This document shows positions 47,497-56,409 of a stretch of DNA of 64,000 nt, one piece after another. Source of the DNA: an uncultured Draconibacterium sp. GTDB taxonomy: Bacteria; Bacteroidota; Bacteroidia; Bacteroidales; Prolixibacteraceae. Numbering within the stretch: the first letter of the stretch is position 1; each line of letters begins with the position of its first letter. A program made the translations under genes and the position numbers. The stretch is taken from the NCBI RefSeq assembly GCF_913063105.1, contig NZ_CAJXYQ010000003.1, forward strand, positions 124,001 through 188,000, read 5' to 3'. The notes under the pieces were generated by a model that did no database searches, was not told the DNA's origin, and saw only the letters and a list, made by a program, of their open reading frames with translations.

Positions 47497-48321
47497 ATGT
47501 CTTTTACAACCGCAGACGTAGTAAAATTGCGTAAAGTATCAGGCGCAGGGATGATGGATTGCAAAAATGCCCTGAAAGACGCCGAAGGTGACTTTGACAA
47601 GGCACTGGAAATCATCCGCGAAAAAGGTAAACTAATTGCAAATAAACGTGCTGACAGAGATGCAGCTGAAGGTGTAGCTATCTCAAAAGCAACAGAAGAC
47701 GGTAAATTCGGTGCAATTGTTGTATTGAATTGCGAAACTGACTTTGTTGCTAAAAACGAAAGCTATGTTGCATTTGCCGAGAAAATTCTTGCAAAAGCAC
47801 TTGAAACTAAAGTTGAAACCTTAGAGGCGCTAAAAGCAGTTGAAATTGATGGAAAAACCATCGATGCATTAGTAACTGAACAAACAGGTGTAACTGGTGA
47901 AAAACTTGACCTTTCATACTACAAATGTTTAGCTGACGAGGCTGTAGTTCCTTATATTCACCCAGGAAATAAATTGTCGACTCTTGTTGCTTTTAACAAA
48001 AGTGTTGATGTACAGGTAGGAAAAGATATTGCAATGCAAGTTGCTGCTATGGCTCCTGTTGCTATCGACGAGGCTTCAATTCCACAAGCTGAAATTGACA
48101 AGGAATTAGAGTTTGCTAAAGAGAAATACCGCAAAGAAGGTAAACCCGAAGCAATGCTTGAGAAAATTGCAATGGGTTCTTTAAATAAATGGTACAAAGA
48201 TGTAACACTTATTAACCAGGCTTTTGTTAAAGACGGAAAAATGCCTGTAAAAGATTACCTTAAGCAAGCTGACGCAGAATTAAAAGTTACTGCGTTTGAT
48301 CGCTATACTTTGAATGCTTAA
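47497..48321 (+). CDS. tsf: Elongation factor Ts
   Basis: 274 aa. N-terminal UBA-like module VVKLRKVSGAGMMDCKNALK, core motif GAIVVLNCETDFVAKNESYV, and C-terminal dimerisation part with DIAMQVAAMAP. Nucleotide exchange factor for EF-Tu. Last gene of the ribosomal operon before a strong terminator. Confidence 0.98.
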   Translation: MSFTTADVVKLRKVSGAGMMDCKNALKDAEGDFDKALEIIREKGKLIANKRADRDAAEGVAISKATEDGKFGAIVVLNCETDFVAKNESYVAFAEKILAKALETKVETLEALKAVEIDGKTIDALVTEQTGVTGEKLDLSYYKCLADEAVVPYIHPGNKLSTLVAFNKSVDVQVGKDIAMQVAAMAPVAIDEASIPQAEIDKELEFAKEKYRKEGKPEAMLEKIAMGSLNKWYKDVTLINQAFVKDGKMPVKDYLKQADAELKVTAFDRYTLNA

Positions 48322-48340
48322 TACTGGCAAGAGAATATAC

Positions 48341-48372
48341 AAAAGGCCATCCGAAAAAGGATGGCCTTTTTT
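48341..48372 (+). terminator. Intrinsic terminator of the rplM-tsf operon
   Basis: AAAGGCCATCC and GGATGGCCTTT pair perfectly around a 6-base loop, followed by T6. Confidence 0.94.
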
Positions 48373-48397
48373 GTGGCCCAAATATTAGATGCGAACT

Positions 48398-48444
48398 ATA
48401 AAAAAGAGCCTTTTCGGTATAAATACTGTAAAAGGCTCAATTTT
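48398..48444 (-). terminator. Terminator of the T9SS cargo gene
   Basis: GAGCCTTTT (48406-48414) and AAAAGGCTC (48430-48438) pair perfectly, loop 15; on the minus strand the stem is followed by TTTTTTAT. An A/T tract on the other side could also let it work on the plus strand. Confidence 0.8.
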
Positions 48445-48461
48445 TTATATCTGAGGAAAGC

Positions 48462-50240
48462 TTATCTGTTCAAAACAATTTTGTTCACGTGTTCAACTTG
48501 TCCGTTTTTACTAAAGCGGCAAAGATAAACTCCGGAGGTCGCCGTTGCTCCGTTATTGTCATTTCCGTTCCATTTTATACGATGAATGCCTTCTTCGTAA
48601 GCGCGATTGGTAAGCATTTGTACTTCTTGCCCGAAAAGATTATAGATAACAATTTGTATGTCTGCCGATTTGTCAATCATAAACTCTACAGTAGCTGAAG
48701 AAGTAAACGGATTTGGGTAAATTTTAAGTGCGTTTTCCGGCAGTGGCTGTATACTTTCAGCTGATGTTTTTGCATCGCCTTGTTTAACCACAATTGTACT
48801 GAAATGGATGATGTTGGCATAAATTTTATTCCGAACCGTATCAACGGCAACGTGCCCGTCAACCTCCTCGAAACCGGTATTGTCGGCAAAAAATACATCC
48901 AGATCTTCAGGACTTACGCCCAACGAATCCAACAATTCATGTTTAAATACCATACTTAAGTTTACAGGGATATTAAAATAGTACGGCTCAACAATTGTGT
49001 CCGAACCAAGCGGTTTTACGCTAAATTTTACTCCGGTAATTACATCGTCGGTAAAAGTTACTTCGGTGCTGCTGTCGTTATGCTCTGCGTATTCTTCCGG
49101 TATAAACATAAATATTTCAACATCTTCATCGATGCATCCGAAAGGGAAATGAAGCATACCTGCATTCAGAATATTTAGCGGATAGGGCAGCCCTCCAATT
49201 TTATAACTCTCACCCTCTTTAATTGTTTTTGCTTTCAGCTCTTGCCCATCAGGCAGTACTCTTCGTATTGAAATGGTGTTTACATTCATATCAACCATCG
49301 AATCAACTACGAGAAGTTCAACAGAGGCTTTAAAGTTGCTGTATTCGGCATGTATCAGAGTCAATCCTGTTGTGCCTGTTAGTGTCAATAGTCCTGCATC
49401 GTTTATGGAGGCAACGCTGGTGTCAGAAACACTCCATAAGAATTCGGCATCCTGGTGTTTTTGCCCGTTTGTTTTGTAAACGGCACTGTATTGAATGGGA
49501 TCGTGGCCGGTATAAACCATCTGGTCTCCCGGGTTAATAGAGAGCTGTTTGCCCCGGTTATTTTCAATCTGCTCCTGTTTTTCTTTTTTCTCTTTTTTGG
49601 CTTTGCTCTCATAAACCGTGATTTTGGCCGTGTCGGAAAGCTCGCCCAGAGTAGCAATAATTAACCCTTTCCCCGTGGTGTCGGCAGAATAGAATATGCC
49701 GGTTTCCGGATTTATAGACGCGCCCAAATTGCCTGGTTTAACCATCCAGGCAAATGTGGTGTCAATTTTTGTTTCGCTTGAGTCGATATAAAAAGCACGA
49801 AGCTCAACTGAATCGTTAAGTTCCACTTTAATGTGATCCGGGACAATCTTTATTTTCGGATATTCGTCGTCCATATCCTCGTCTTCATCATCCTCGTTGT
49901 CGTCGTTTTTTACCACACCATTAACCTTAAGCATAACTGAATCGCGCAGTTCCTTGTATTTGGCAATAAGGTAACCTTCGCCCGGATGGTTGGTGATTAA
50001 AAAACCGTCTTTATCAACTTTTCCAAGATAGCCAGGTTCGGTATTCCATTTTATTTTTGCATTGTCAACAGCATTGCCGGTGCTGTCGGTGTAAACAGCA
50101 CTAACTTCATACACAGTGTCAGGGTTTAAGGTGAGGTCATCTCCGACTATGGTAAGCGATTCCTGACCAGTGGCCACTATTGCTGCAAAACAGAAAGGCA
50201 GTAGTAGTGCTAATTTTGTAATGGTGTAAAATTTTTTCAT
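48462..50240 (-). CDS. Secreted protein with three Ig-like (Big_2-type) domains and T9SS type A sorting domain
   Basis: 592 aa. Signal peptide at residues ~1-25 (PFCFAAIVATGQ). Three similar repeats at about 27-110, 125-212 and 227-315 (each with a pattern like YLIAKYKELRDSVMLKVNG), the first two joined by an acidic linker DDNEDDEDEDMDDEYPK. A domain of unknown type spans ~320-490. The last 85 residues are a type A T9SS C-terminal domain: NPFTSSATVEFMI, YNLFGQEVQML and a final VNKIVLNR. It is therefore exported by Sec and T9SS to the surface or medium. No enzyme motif seen; probably adhesive or structural. Isolated gene. Confidence 0.82.
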   Translation of the reverse strand: MKKFYTITKLALLLPFCFAAIVATGQESLTIVGDDLTLNPDTVYEVSAVYTDSTGNAVDNAKIKWNTEPGYLGKVDKDGFLITNHPGEGYLIAKYKELRDSVMLKVNGVVKNDDNEDDEDEDMDDEYPKIKIVPDHIKVELNDSVELRAFYIDSSETKIDTTFAWMVKPGNLGASINPETGIFYSADTTGKGLIIATLGELSDTAKITVYESKAKKEKKEKQEQIENNRGKQLSINPGDQMVYTGHDPIQYSAVYKTNGQKHQDAEFLWSVSDTSVASINDAGLLTLTGTTGLTLIHAEYSNFKASVELLVVDSMVDMNVNTISIRRVLPDGQELKAKTIKEGESYKIGGLPYPLNILNAGMLHFPFGCIDEDVEIFMFIPEEYAEHNDSSTEVTFTDDVITGVKFSVKPLGSDTIVEPYYFNIPVNLSMVFKHELLDSLGVSPEDLDVFFADNTGFEEVDGHVAVDTVRNKIYANIIHFSTIVVKQGDAKTSAESIQPLPENALKIYPNPFTSSATVEFMIDKSADIQIVIYNLFGQEVQMLTNRAYEEGIHRIKWNGNDNNGATATSGVYLCRFSKNGQVEHVNKIVLNR

Positions 50241-50579
50241 AAGCAGAATTTTAAATGTTCTGTCAATTGAATTACCTCATATTGCCCGATTGGGAAAAGC
50301 ATGATAAGTTACGGAATACATCAATAAAATCAAAGCGTACTGAAGTGCCGTACATTTGAAATTGCCAAATTGACTATAAAATATTTGTTTGCGTCCTATA
50401 GTAATATTCCGAAAAAGGCAAAAAGGTAATCTTTTTTGAGCGTTAATACGTATAAAAAATTGTCTGACATGAACTAAATTTTATGAGTGAAATAAGGAGA
50501 AATAGAAAGATTGCAGCAAAGCAAATACTTATGTTTGCAAGCGCTGCTGATTATATAAAAATCTTAAATTGCTGTTGTT

Positions 50580-50666
50580 ATGGTGGTGTTTTTATATGCA
50601 ATCGTAATGATAGCCATAATTGTTGCAGAACTGATTTTGTGCTATCGCGATTTAAAACATAGTTAA
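50580..50666 (+). CDS. Putative 28-aa single-span membrane peptide
   Basis: ATG at 50580, stop at 50664. After the start it has a hydrophobic run of about 19 residues (VVFLYAIVMIAIIVAELIL) followed by the polar tail CYRDLKHS. It aligns without gaps with the peptide encoded at 50940, sharing a Tyr at position 6, a Tyr-x-Asp-x-Lys tail and several hydrophobic positions. Both are preceded by CTTAAA, seven or eight bases and GTTATGG. A -7-like box lies 43 bp upstream. No known family recognised. A Cys-rich 59-codon frame overlaps it and is the alternative reading. Confidence 0.4.
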   Translation: MVVFLYAIVMIAIIVAELILCYRDLKHS

Positions 50667-50671
50667 GCTAT

Positions 50672-50705
50672 TTTTGGTAGGGGCTGCACCCGTGAAGTAC
50701 CAAAA
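50672..50705 (+). other. Hairpin just after the first small ORF
   Basis: TTTTGGTA (50672-50679) pairs perfectly with TACCAAAA (50698-50705); inside, GGG and CCC can form a second short stem. It begins five bases after the stop of the 28-codon ORF. No T-tract follows, so it is not a standard terminator; it may stabilise a small transcript. Confidence 0.45.
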
Positions 50706-50939
50706 TTGAATGGTTAGTTGGCCATTAGTGGGAAAATATGTGTTTGTTTGGGATAGGCTAAATCGTTATCATTAATTTTTCAGAAAAACCATATCTGTTT
50801 CGTTTAGCTGCATAAAATGTTCATTATTAGTATAAAGAGACAACACATATCAACACCTTATATTTGATAAGTACTTACTCTATAAATAGCGATCGGTCTA
50901 TTTTACTTGTAACTTCAGGCGTACTTAAAAAAACAAGTT

Positions 50940-51029
50940 ATGGCAGTAATTATTTATGGTGTCTTGTTTATGATGGCGATTTCGGTGATTGCATATCGTA
51001 GTTACCAGGATGCTAAGCAAGATCATTAG
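50940..51029 (+). CDS. Putative 29-aa single-span membrane peptide
   Basis: ATG at 50940, stop at 51027. Hydrophobic run AVIIYGVLFMMAISVIAY followed by the polar tail RSYQDAKQDH. It resembles the peptide at 50580 over its full length with no gaps (shared Tyr and tail Tyr-x-Asp-x-Lys). A consensus -7 box TATATTTG lies at 50859-50866. Small one-span peptides often tune transporters or respiratory enzymes, but no partner is evident. Statistical support cannot be computed here. Confidence 0.42.
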   Translation: MAVIIYGVLFMMAISVIAYRSYQDAKQDH

Positions 51030-51223
51030 ACAAGTTTTAGCAGTTGATGCTCCAAATTCATTGTTTAGTGCCTGAGGTTCTTGGCCTCTTGAAAGGGAAT
51101 TGCTGCCCCCAGTCATTTTGTATATTCTTGAGTGTTAATTAAAATTTAGGTAATATGTTAGCTTAGGATTCAATTCAAAGTTGAGTATTGCCAATTGTTT
51201 TTATTGAATAGTTGTGGTGTTTG

Positions 51224-51697
51224 CTATGGCATTTCTGTTGTGAAATCAATGGATACAAACTCATAGTTGTACAGCAAACAATACTTTTCCAATAAGCGAA
51301 AACCATTGGCCGAGAGTTTTATCAGTTCGGGGAAAAATTGTATTAAAAGCTCTTTTGCTTGCATGTGGGTTTGCTTACCCAGTTCGGAATGTTTTAAGTG
51401 TTTTGGATACCTGTCAATTGCCTGAGTCATGGCCTCCAGTTCAAGTGCTAAGCGGGCATCGCTGTAATTTTCATCTTTATCGGCTATCGAATCAGCACAA
51501 CTAAACATCCGGCTGGCATATTCCTGTAATTGTTCAGCAAGTGTATCGTTAGGCAGGTGTACTATTTCTTGCTGCGATATAACAAGCAACTGCCTGCGTA
51601 CAAATTCTTGTTGAAATTTTTCCAGAAATTTATCAATCCGCTCGAATTCGGCACTGAGTTTCAGGTGAAAATCTTTATCGAAATCCTGCTGTTCCAT
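51224..51697 (-). CDS. Hypothetical helical cytoplasmic protein
   Basis: 157 aa from the ATG at 51697 (a GTG two codons earlier is less likely). No signal peptide or membrane span. Predicted to be mostly helical from its composition, with heptad-like stretches such as FHLKLSAEFERIDKFLEKFQ. It has two Cys only (FSCADS and EKYCLL). I recognise no family or motif. It is bordered on both sides by long non-coding stretches and is probably a single-gene unit. Reality as a gene is supported by its length and amino-acid balance only. Confidence 0.6.
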   Translation of the reverse strand: MEQQDFDKDFHLKLSAEFERIDKFLEKFQQEFVRRQLLVISQQEIVHLPNDTLAEQLQEYASRMFSCADSIADKDENYSDARLALELEAMTQAIDRYPKHLKHSELGKQTHMQAKELLIQFFPELIKLSANGFRLLEKYCLLYNYEFVSIDFTTEMP

Positions 51698-52030
51698 ATT
51701 CACATAACACTAAAGTGGATAAAAAGATTTTATTTCAATTAAAAATAAGCGAAAACAACCTTGCGTCAAAAAAATTAAATATGGTGTAAAGCATGTTGCG
51801 GCATTTGTTGGGTGCAACTTACATCATCGATTTTTATTACGGTATTTGTTGATGCATTCTAAATGCTACTCGAAAGAAAAGTGTGGTAGCTTAAGGTTAT
51901 GAAAACTTGGTTATTGTTGCTTCATATTTAAATATGGGGAATGTCAAATTATATTTTTGTGCTTCAGCAAATGTTTAAGGGAAGATAAATACACGTAATT
52001 TAAATTGCTTGGGCATCGGGCATTCAACAA
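51698..52030. other. Non-coding stretch before the lysS terminator
   Basis: About 330 bp with no ORF, repeat or consensus promoter that I can support on either strand. The likely start region of the hypothetical gene lies at its left end. Confidence 0.5.
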
Positions 52031-52062
52031 CAAAAAAGCCCCTCCGAAAAACGAAGAGGCTC
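52031..52062 (-). terminator. Intrinsic terminator of lysS
   Basis: On the minus strand AGCCTCTTCG pairs with CGGAGGGGCT (two G-T pairs) around five bases and is followed by TTTTTTG. Confidence 0.85.
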
Positions 52063-52096
52063 CAATATCTCATTACTCACTACTTTGTTCTATGTA

Positions 52097-53803
52097 CTAT
52101 AAAAGTGTTACCAACAAACCGGCATCAGTATTCTCAACTTTAGCCACATTCTTTTTGGTGAGGCCTTTTATGGCTTTATCCCATTTTTTATTGCTCAGTC
52201 CGGCTTTTTCTTTTAGTGCTGGTAATTCAACCGGCGATTCAGCTTTCAATAATTCAAAAACTGCTTTTTCATCGTCGGTTAGTTCAACCGCTTTTTTCTC
52301 CGGTTTCATTTGCGGGAAAAACAGTACATCCTGAATCGATGGACTGTTGGTCATAAACATCGTCAATCGGTCCATTCCAATTCCCATTCCTGATGTAGGC
52401 GGCATCCCATATTCCAGGGCACGCAGAAAATCCTGATCGATAAACATTGCTTCGTCGTCACCCTTTTCCGAAAGTTTTAGCTGATCCTCAAAACGTTCGC
52501 GCTGATCGATTGGGTCATTCAGTTCGGAGTAGGCATTTGCCAGCTCTTTACCGTTAACCATTAACTCGAAACGTTCGGTTAGCTCGGGGTTGTCGCGGTG
52601 CATTTTGGTTAGCGGCGACATTTCTTTCGGGTAATCGGTAATAAAAGTTGGTTGAATGTAGTTGCCTTCGCATTTCTCGCCAAATATTTCATCAATCAGC
52701 TTGCCTTTACCCATGGTTTCATCGATTTCAATATCGAGCTTTTTGCAAATCTCGCGCAGTTCGTCTTCCGACTTGCCACTAATATCGTAACCGGTATGTT
52801 CTATAATTGCTTCGGCCATTGTTACGCGCGGGTAAGGTGCTTTGTAATCGATAATATTATCGCCTAACTGAACTTTGGTTGTGCCGTGTAAGGCCATTGC
52901 CACGCGTTCGCAAATTTCTTCAGTAAAACTCATCATCCACTTGTAGTCTTTGTACGCTACGTAGATTTCCATTACCGTAAATTCGGGATTGTGGGTTCTG
53001 TCCATGCCTTCGTTACGGAAATCTTTTGCAAACTCGTAAACGCCTTCAAAACCACCAACAATTAATCGCTTTAGGTAGAGTTCGTTGGCAATACGCATAT
53101 ACAAAGGCATGTTTAATGCGTTGTGGTGCGTAATAAACGGACGCGCAGCAGCTCCTCCCGGAATCGGCTGCAGAATTGGCGTTTCCACCTCGTGGTAACC
53201 ATACTCGTTAAACATTTGGCGCATGGTATTGTATATAATTGTCCGTTTTTTAAACGTTTCTTTTACCTCAGGATTAACAATCAAATCAATGTAACGCTGG
53301 CGGTACCGTTGTTCCGGATCGGTAAAGGCATCAAAAGTTTTACCATCTTTTTCTTTTACAATTGGCAACGGTCGTAACGATTTATTCAGCACTGTAAATT
53401 CGGTAGCATGAATGGTTAATTCGCCCATTTGAGTGATAAAGGCATGACCTTTAACACCAATAATATCCCCAATGTCGAGGAGTTTTTTAAATACCTCGTT
53501 GTACATGGTTTTATCCTCGCCGGTACAAATTTCGTCGCGGTTAACGTAAATCTGAATGCGTCCTTCGTGGTCCTGAATTTCAGCAAACGCCGCTTTCCCC
53601 ATAATTCTGCGGCTCATCAAACGGCCCGCGATAACTACGTCCTGAAAATTCTTTTCCTCTTCCTTGAAATTTTCTTTTATTTCTTTGGAGTTGGTATTCA
53701 CATGATATTGTGCTGCAGGGTAAGGGTCAATCCCCAGTTCGCGCATTTTTTGCAACGAATTTCGTCTGATAATTTCTTGTTCGCTTAATTCCTGATGACT
53801 CAT
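52097..53803 (-). CDS. lysS: Lysyl-tRNA synthetase, class II, with C-terminal extension
   Basis: 568 aa. N-terminal OB-fold anticodon domain (~55-150), then the class II core with motif 2 region [15 protein letters not shown] and motif 3 [12 protein letters not shown] near residue 480. A further ~65 residues after the normal end ([20 protein letters not shown] onward) look like a small winged-helix domain; I recall such tails in other Bacteroidota LysRS. Divergent from recJ. A minus-strand -7 box (TATCTTTG, 53912-53905) lies about 100 bp upstream. Confidence 0.97.
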   Translation of the reverse strand: MSHQELSEQEIIRRNSLQKMRELGIDPYPAAQYHVNTNSKEIKENFKEEEKNFQDVVIAGRLMSRRIMGKAAFAEIQDHEGRIQIYVNRDEICTGEDKTMYNEVFKKLLDIGDIIGVKGHAFITQMGELTIHATEFTVLNKSLRPLPIVKEKDGKTFDAFTDPEQRYRQRYIDLIVNPEVKETFKKRTIIYNTMRQMFNEYGYHEVETPILQPIPGGAAARPFITHHNALNMPLYMRIANELYLKRLIVGGFEGVYEFAKDFRNEGMDRTHNPEFTVMEIYVAYKDYKWMMSFTEEICERVAMALHGTTKVQLGDNIIDYKAPYPRVTMAEAIIEHTGYDISGKSEDELREICKKLDIEIDETMGKGKLIDEIFGEKCEGNYIQPTFITDYPKEMSPLTKMHRDNPELTERFELMVNGKELANAYSELNDPIDQRERFEDQLKLSEKGDDEAMFIDQDFLRALEYGMPPTSGMGIGMDRLTMFMTNSPSIQDVLFFPQMKPEKKAVELTDDEKAVFELLKAESPVELPALKEKAGLSNKKWDKAIKGLTKKNVAKVENTDAGLLVTLL

Positions 53804-53904
53804 TTTGTCTACTAATTAATTTGTCATTTCTAACGAAGGAATAAATCCCCGGCAAAGAGTTTTCTCGTTGCGGCTTTTCTGAAACGACAGGTAAAAAATT
53901 TGCG

Positions 53905-54017
53905 CAAAGATAATAAAACTGATTAGTTGTAATTGTTGTTATAACATGGAAACAAACAAAAAATAATGTTGAGTGTGAATGTTTTATTTCCATATGCAAT
54001 TGCATTTTGTATCTTTG
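53905..54017. promoter_or_regulatory. Divergent promoter region lysS / recJ
   Basis: Two -7 boxes of the same sequence face away from each other: TATCTTTG on the minus strand at 53912-53905 (lysS) and on the plus strand at 54010-54017 (recJ, 35 bp before its ATG). Good -33 elements are not evident for either. Confidence 0.5.
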
Positions 54018-54051
54018 CGCATTCACGGCTTGAGAAACACAAAAACGCAGC

Positions 54052-55779
54052 ATGGATAGAATTTGGAACTTAAAAAAACAAGGCGACCAAAACGAGGTAA
54101 AGCACCTCTCGGCGGCGTTAAATGTGAACATGGTAATTGCTCGTTTGCTGGTGCAACGAGGTATTAAAACCTTTAGCGAAGCAAAAGCATTTTTTCGCCC
54201 GCGCCTGAGTGATTTGCACGATCCTTTCCTGATGAAAGACATGGGTAAAGCCGTTGAACGTCTTGATAAGGCTATTGAAAACCAGGAGAAAGTTATTGTT
54301 TATGGTGATTATGATGTGGATGGTACCACATCGGTAGCTTTAATGTATCAGTTCTTAAAACAAAGGATAAAAGATATTGAATATTATATTCCGGATAGGT
54401 ACAGCGAAGGGTATGGGATTTCGCCGGTGAGCATTGATTATGCTGTAAATAAGGGGGTTACATTGGTTGTTGCGTTGGATTGCGGTATAAAGGCGGTAGA
54501 AAAAATTGGCAAAGCCAAAGAGCGTGGCCTCGATTTTATTATTTGCGACCATCATAATCCGGGCGACGAGGTGCCGCCGGCAGTTGCCGTTTTAGACCCA
54601 AAACAAACCGATTGCAGTTACCCATACAAAGAACTATCAGGTTGCGGAGTGGGCTTTAAATTACTTCAAGCCTATTGCAAAAAGCACGAAATTGATTACG
54701 AGGAAATATACGATTTGCTTGATTTGGTGGCAGTAAGCATTGCTGCCGACATTGTTCCTATAACCGGAGAAAACAGGGTTCTTGCTTATTATGGCTTGAA
54801 AAAGTTAAACTCGAACCCGGGAATTGGGCTGCAAACTATTATTAATTTTGCAGGTATTAACGGCACCGAGATAACAATCAGCGATATTGTATTTAAAATC
54901 GGGCCTCGTTTAAATGCTTCGGGAAGAATTGAGCATGGTAAAAAATCGGTGCAAATTCTGGTTTCTAACGACGAAGATAAGTCGGATCTTTTGGGAGAAG
55001 AAATCGACTCATTTAATGAAATCAGAAAAACACTCGACCGTGATATTACCCAGGAAGCACTCGATACCATTGAAAACAGTGCGGAGTTAAAGGCTATGAA
55101 CAGCACGGTGCTATATAACCGCGACTGGCATAAAGGGGTTGTTGGAATTGTTGCATCAAGAGTTACCGAACAATATTATCGGCCAACAATAATATTAACC
55201 GAATCAAACGGTTTGGCAACAGGCTCGGCACGTTCGGTGCGCGATTTTGATCTTTACGAAGCAATTGGTCAGTGCAGCGATTTGCTGGAATCGTACGGTG
55301 GACACATGTATGCTGCAGGCTTAACTATGAAAATTGAATATATCCCCGAGTTTAAGCGCCGTTTTGAAGAGATTGTAACCAACCAGATTACCGACAAACA
55401 ACAAATACAAACTATTGAGGTAGATGCTAAAATTGCCTTGAGCGAAATTACCCCGCGTTTTTATCGTATTCTGAAACAATTTGCACCATTTGGGCCGCAT
55501 AATATGACTCCTGTTTTTGTAACGGAAGATGTTTTTGACGCCGGAACAAGTCGGTTGGTTGGGAAAAACCAGGAGCACCTGAAACTTGACCTGGTTGAGC
55601 CGGACGTTAATTCGGGCATCTTTCCGGGCATTGCCTTTAACCAATCCGAGGCATACGACGTTATTACTTCCGGTTCGCCATTTGATGTTTGTTATTCGAT
55701 TAACGAAAATGAATACCGCGGAAAAACCAACCTGCAGCTATTTGTGCGAGACATAAAAAAACGCGAATTTCTTGATTAG
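54052..55779 (+). CDS. recJ: Single-stranded-DNA-specific exonuclease RecJ
   Basis: 575 aa DHH-family nuclease. Motifs VYGDYDVDGTTSVAL (I), LDCGIKA, ICDHHNPGDEVP (DHH), and AVSIAADIVPITGENR. The DHHA1 domain has SGGHMYAAG-like YGGHMYAAGLTM, followed by the OB-fold. Degrades single-stranded DNA 5'-3' in recombination and mismatch repair. Its end overlaps the converging HAD gene by 4 bp. Confidence 0.95.
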   Translation: MDRIWNLKKQGDQNEVKHLSAALNVNMVIARLLVQRGIKTFSEAKAFFRPRLSDLHDPFLMKDMGKAVERLDKAIENQEKVIVYGDYDVDGTTSVALMYQFLKQRIKDIEYYIPDRYSEGYGISPVSIDYAVNKGVTLVVALDCGIKAVEKIGKAKERGLDFIICDHHNPGDEVPPAVAVLDPKQTDCSYPYKELSGCGVGFKLLQAYCKKHEIDYEEIYDLLDLVAVSIAADIVPITGENRVLAYYGLKKLNSNPGIGLQTIINFAGINGTEITISDIVFKIGPRLNASGRIEHGKKSVQILVSNDEDKSDLLGEEIDSFNEIRKTLDRDITQEALDTIENSAELKAMNSTVLYNRDWHKGVVGIVASRVTEQYYRPTIILTESNGLATGSARSVRDFDLYEAIGQCSDLLESYGGHMYAAGLTMKIEYIPEFKRRFEEIVTNQITDKQQIQTIEVDAKIALSEITPRFYRILKQFAPFGPHNMTPVFVTEDVFDAGTSRLVGKNQEHLKLDLVEPDVNSGIFPGIAFNQSEAYDVITSGSPFDVCYSINENEYRGKTNLQLFVRDIKKREFLD

Positions 55780-56408
55780 TATTTTAACGATTTTAATTGT
55801 TGTAATCCGTCAATAACTGTTGCTCCCGTTTGTAGCAAGCGGTCTTTCGACTGATGTCCATCAGCCACTAAAATGCAATCGATTTCTAGTTGACTGGCTA
55901 CCTCAAAATCGTGGTCGGTGTCGCCAATTATAGTGGCGTATTCTTTCTTTATTCCATATTTTTCAATTAGCTGCTCACCGCGCTCAATCTTCGAAACTGC
56001 ATAGTGGTCGTTTAGTCCGGCAACTCCCTCAAAATAATCAAAGATGTTTTGCTGCATTAAGGTTTGTTCCAGCATATTTTGTTTCATTGCCGATAATACA
56101 AACTGTTTTATTCCTTTGTGTTTAAAGTGGTTTAAGACATCGATGGCGGCAGTATGCAAGCTACATTTATCCACGCCGCTATTGTATAATTCAATAAATT
56201 CACGGGCAGGGATTGAGAAATCTTCTTTTGAAAAATCGAAGCCAATGGCCGCGTAGTAATCTTTAACCGGAAAAGAAAAAATCTCCTTGTAAGAATAGTG
56301 GTCGAGCAGGTTGAGTTGTCGTTTTTTTAGAAGTACATTGATGGTTGCGATGCAAAAGTCGAGATCGTTAAGCAGGGTCCCGTTCCAGTCCCAGATAATT
56401 GATGGCAT
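55776..56408 (-). CDS. HAD-family hydrolase (phosphoglycolate-phosphatase-like)
   Basis: 210 aa. Motif I is IIWDWNGTLLND: nucleophile Asp7 with Asn at the +2 position where most HAD phosphatases have Asp. Motif II FVLSAMKQ (Ser), Lys in KIERGEQLIEKY, motif III IIGDTDHDFEVASQL with the acidic pair. Cap domain lies between motifs I and II. Substrate unknown. It overlaps recJ tail to tail by 4 bp and shares direction with the acyltransferase gene, only one base downstream of it. Confidence 0.85.
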   Translation of the reverse strand: MPSIIWDWNGTLLNDLDFCIATINVLLKKRQLNLLDHYSYKEIFSFPVKDYYAAIGFDFSKEDFSIPAREFIELYNSGVDKCSLHTAAIDVLNHFKHKGIKQFVLSAMKQNMLEQTLMQQNIFDYFEGVAGLNDHYAVSKIERGEQLIEKYGIKKEYATIIGDTDHDFEVASQLEIDCILVADGHQSKDRLLQTGATVIDGLQQLKSLKY

Positions 56409-56409
56409 A

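Larger units (their letters stand above)
50241..51223. other. 983-bp gap, largest non-coding stretch of the window
   Basis: AT-rich, with no ORF of usual size that looks like a protein. It holds two tiny membrane-peptide ORFs (50580 and 50940), a hairpin at 50672-50705 and -7-like boxes TATGTTTG (50530-50537) and TATATTTG (50859-50866), each before one tiny ORF but without a properly spaced -33 element. The minus-strand 63-codon frame at 50925-51116 overlaps the second small ORF and has no features of its own. A 59-codon plus-strand frame at 50483-50662 overlaps the first small ORF. Confidence 0.6.

Noticed and set aside
50483..50662. 59-codon Cys-rich plus-strand frame
   Set aside because: It overlaps the 28-codon ORF in another frame; its clustered Cys and lack of any domain make it the weaker reading, though not excluded.
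50925..51116. 63-codon minus-strand frame in the 50.2-51.2 kb gap
   Set aside because: It overlaps the second small membrane-peptide ORF, is polar and low-complexity, and has no promoter.
53727..54242. 171-codon minus-strand frame across the lysS-recJ gap
   Set aside because: It is antisense to recJ and overlaps the lysS start and both promoters; composition is not protein-like.
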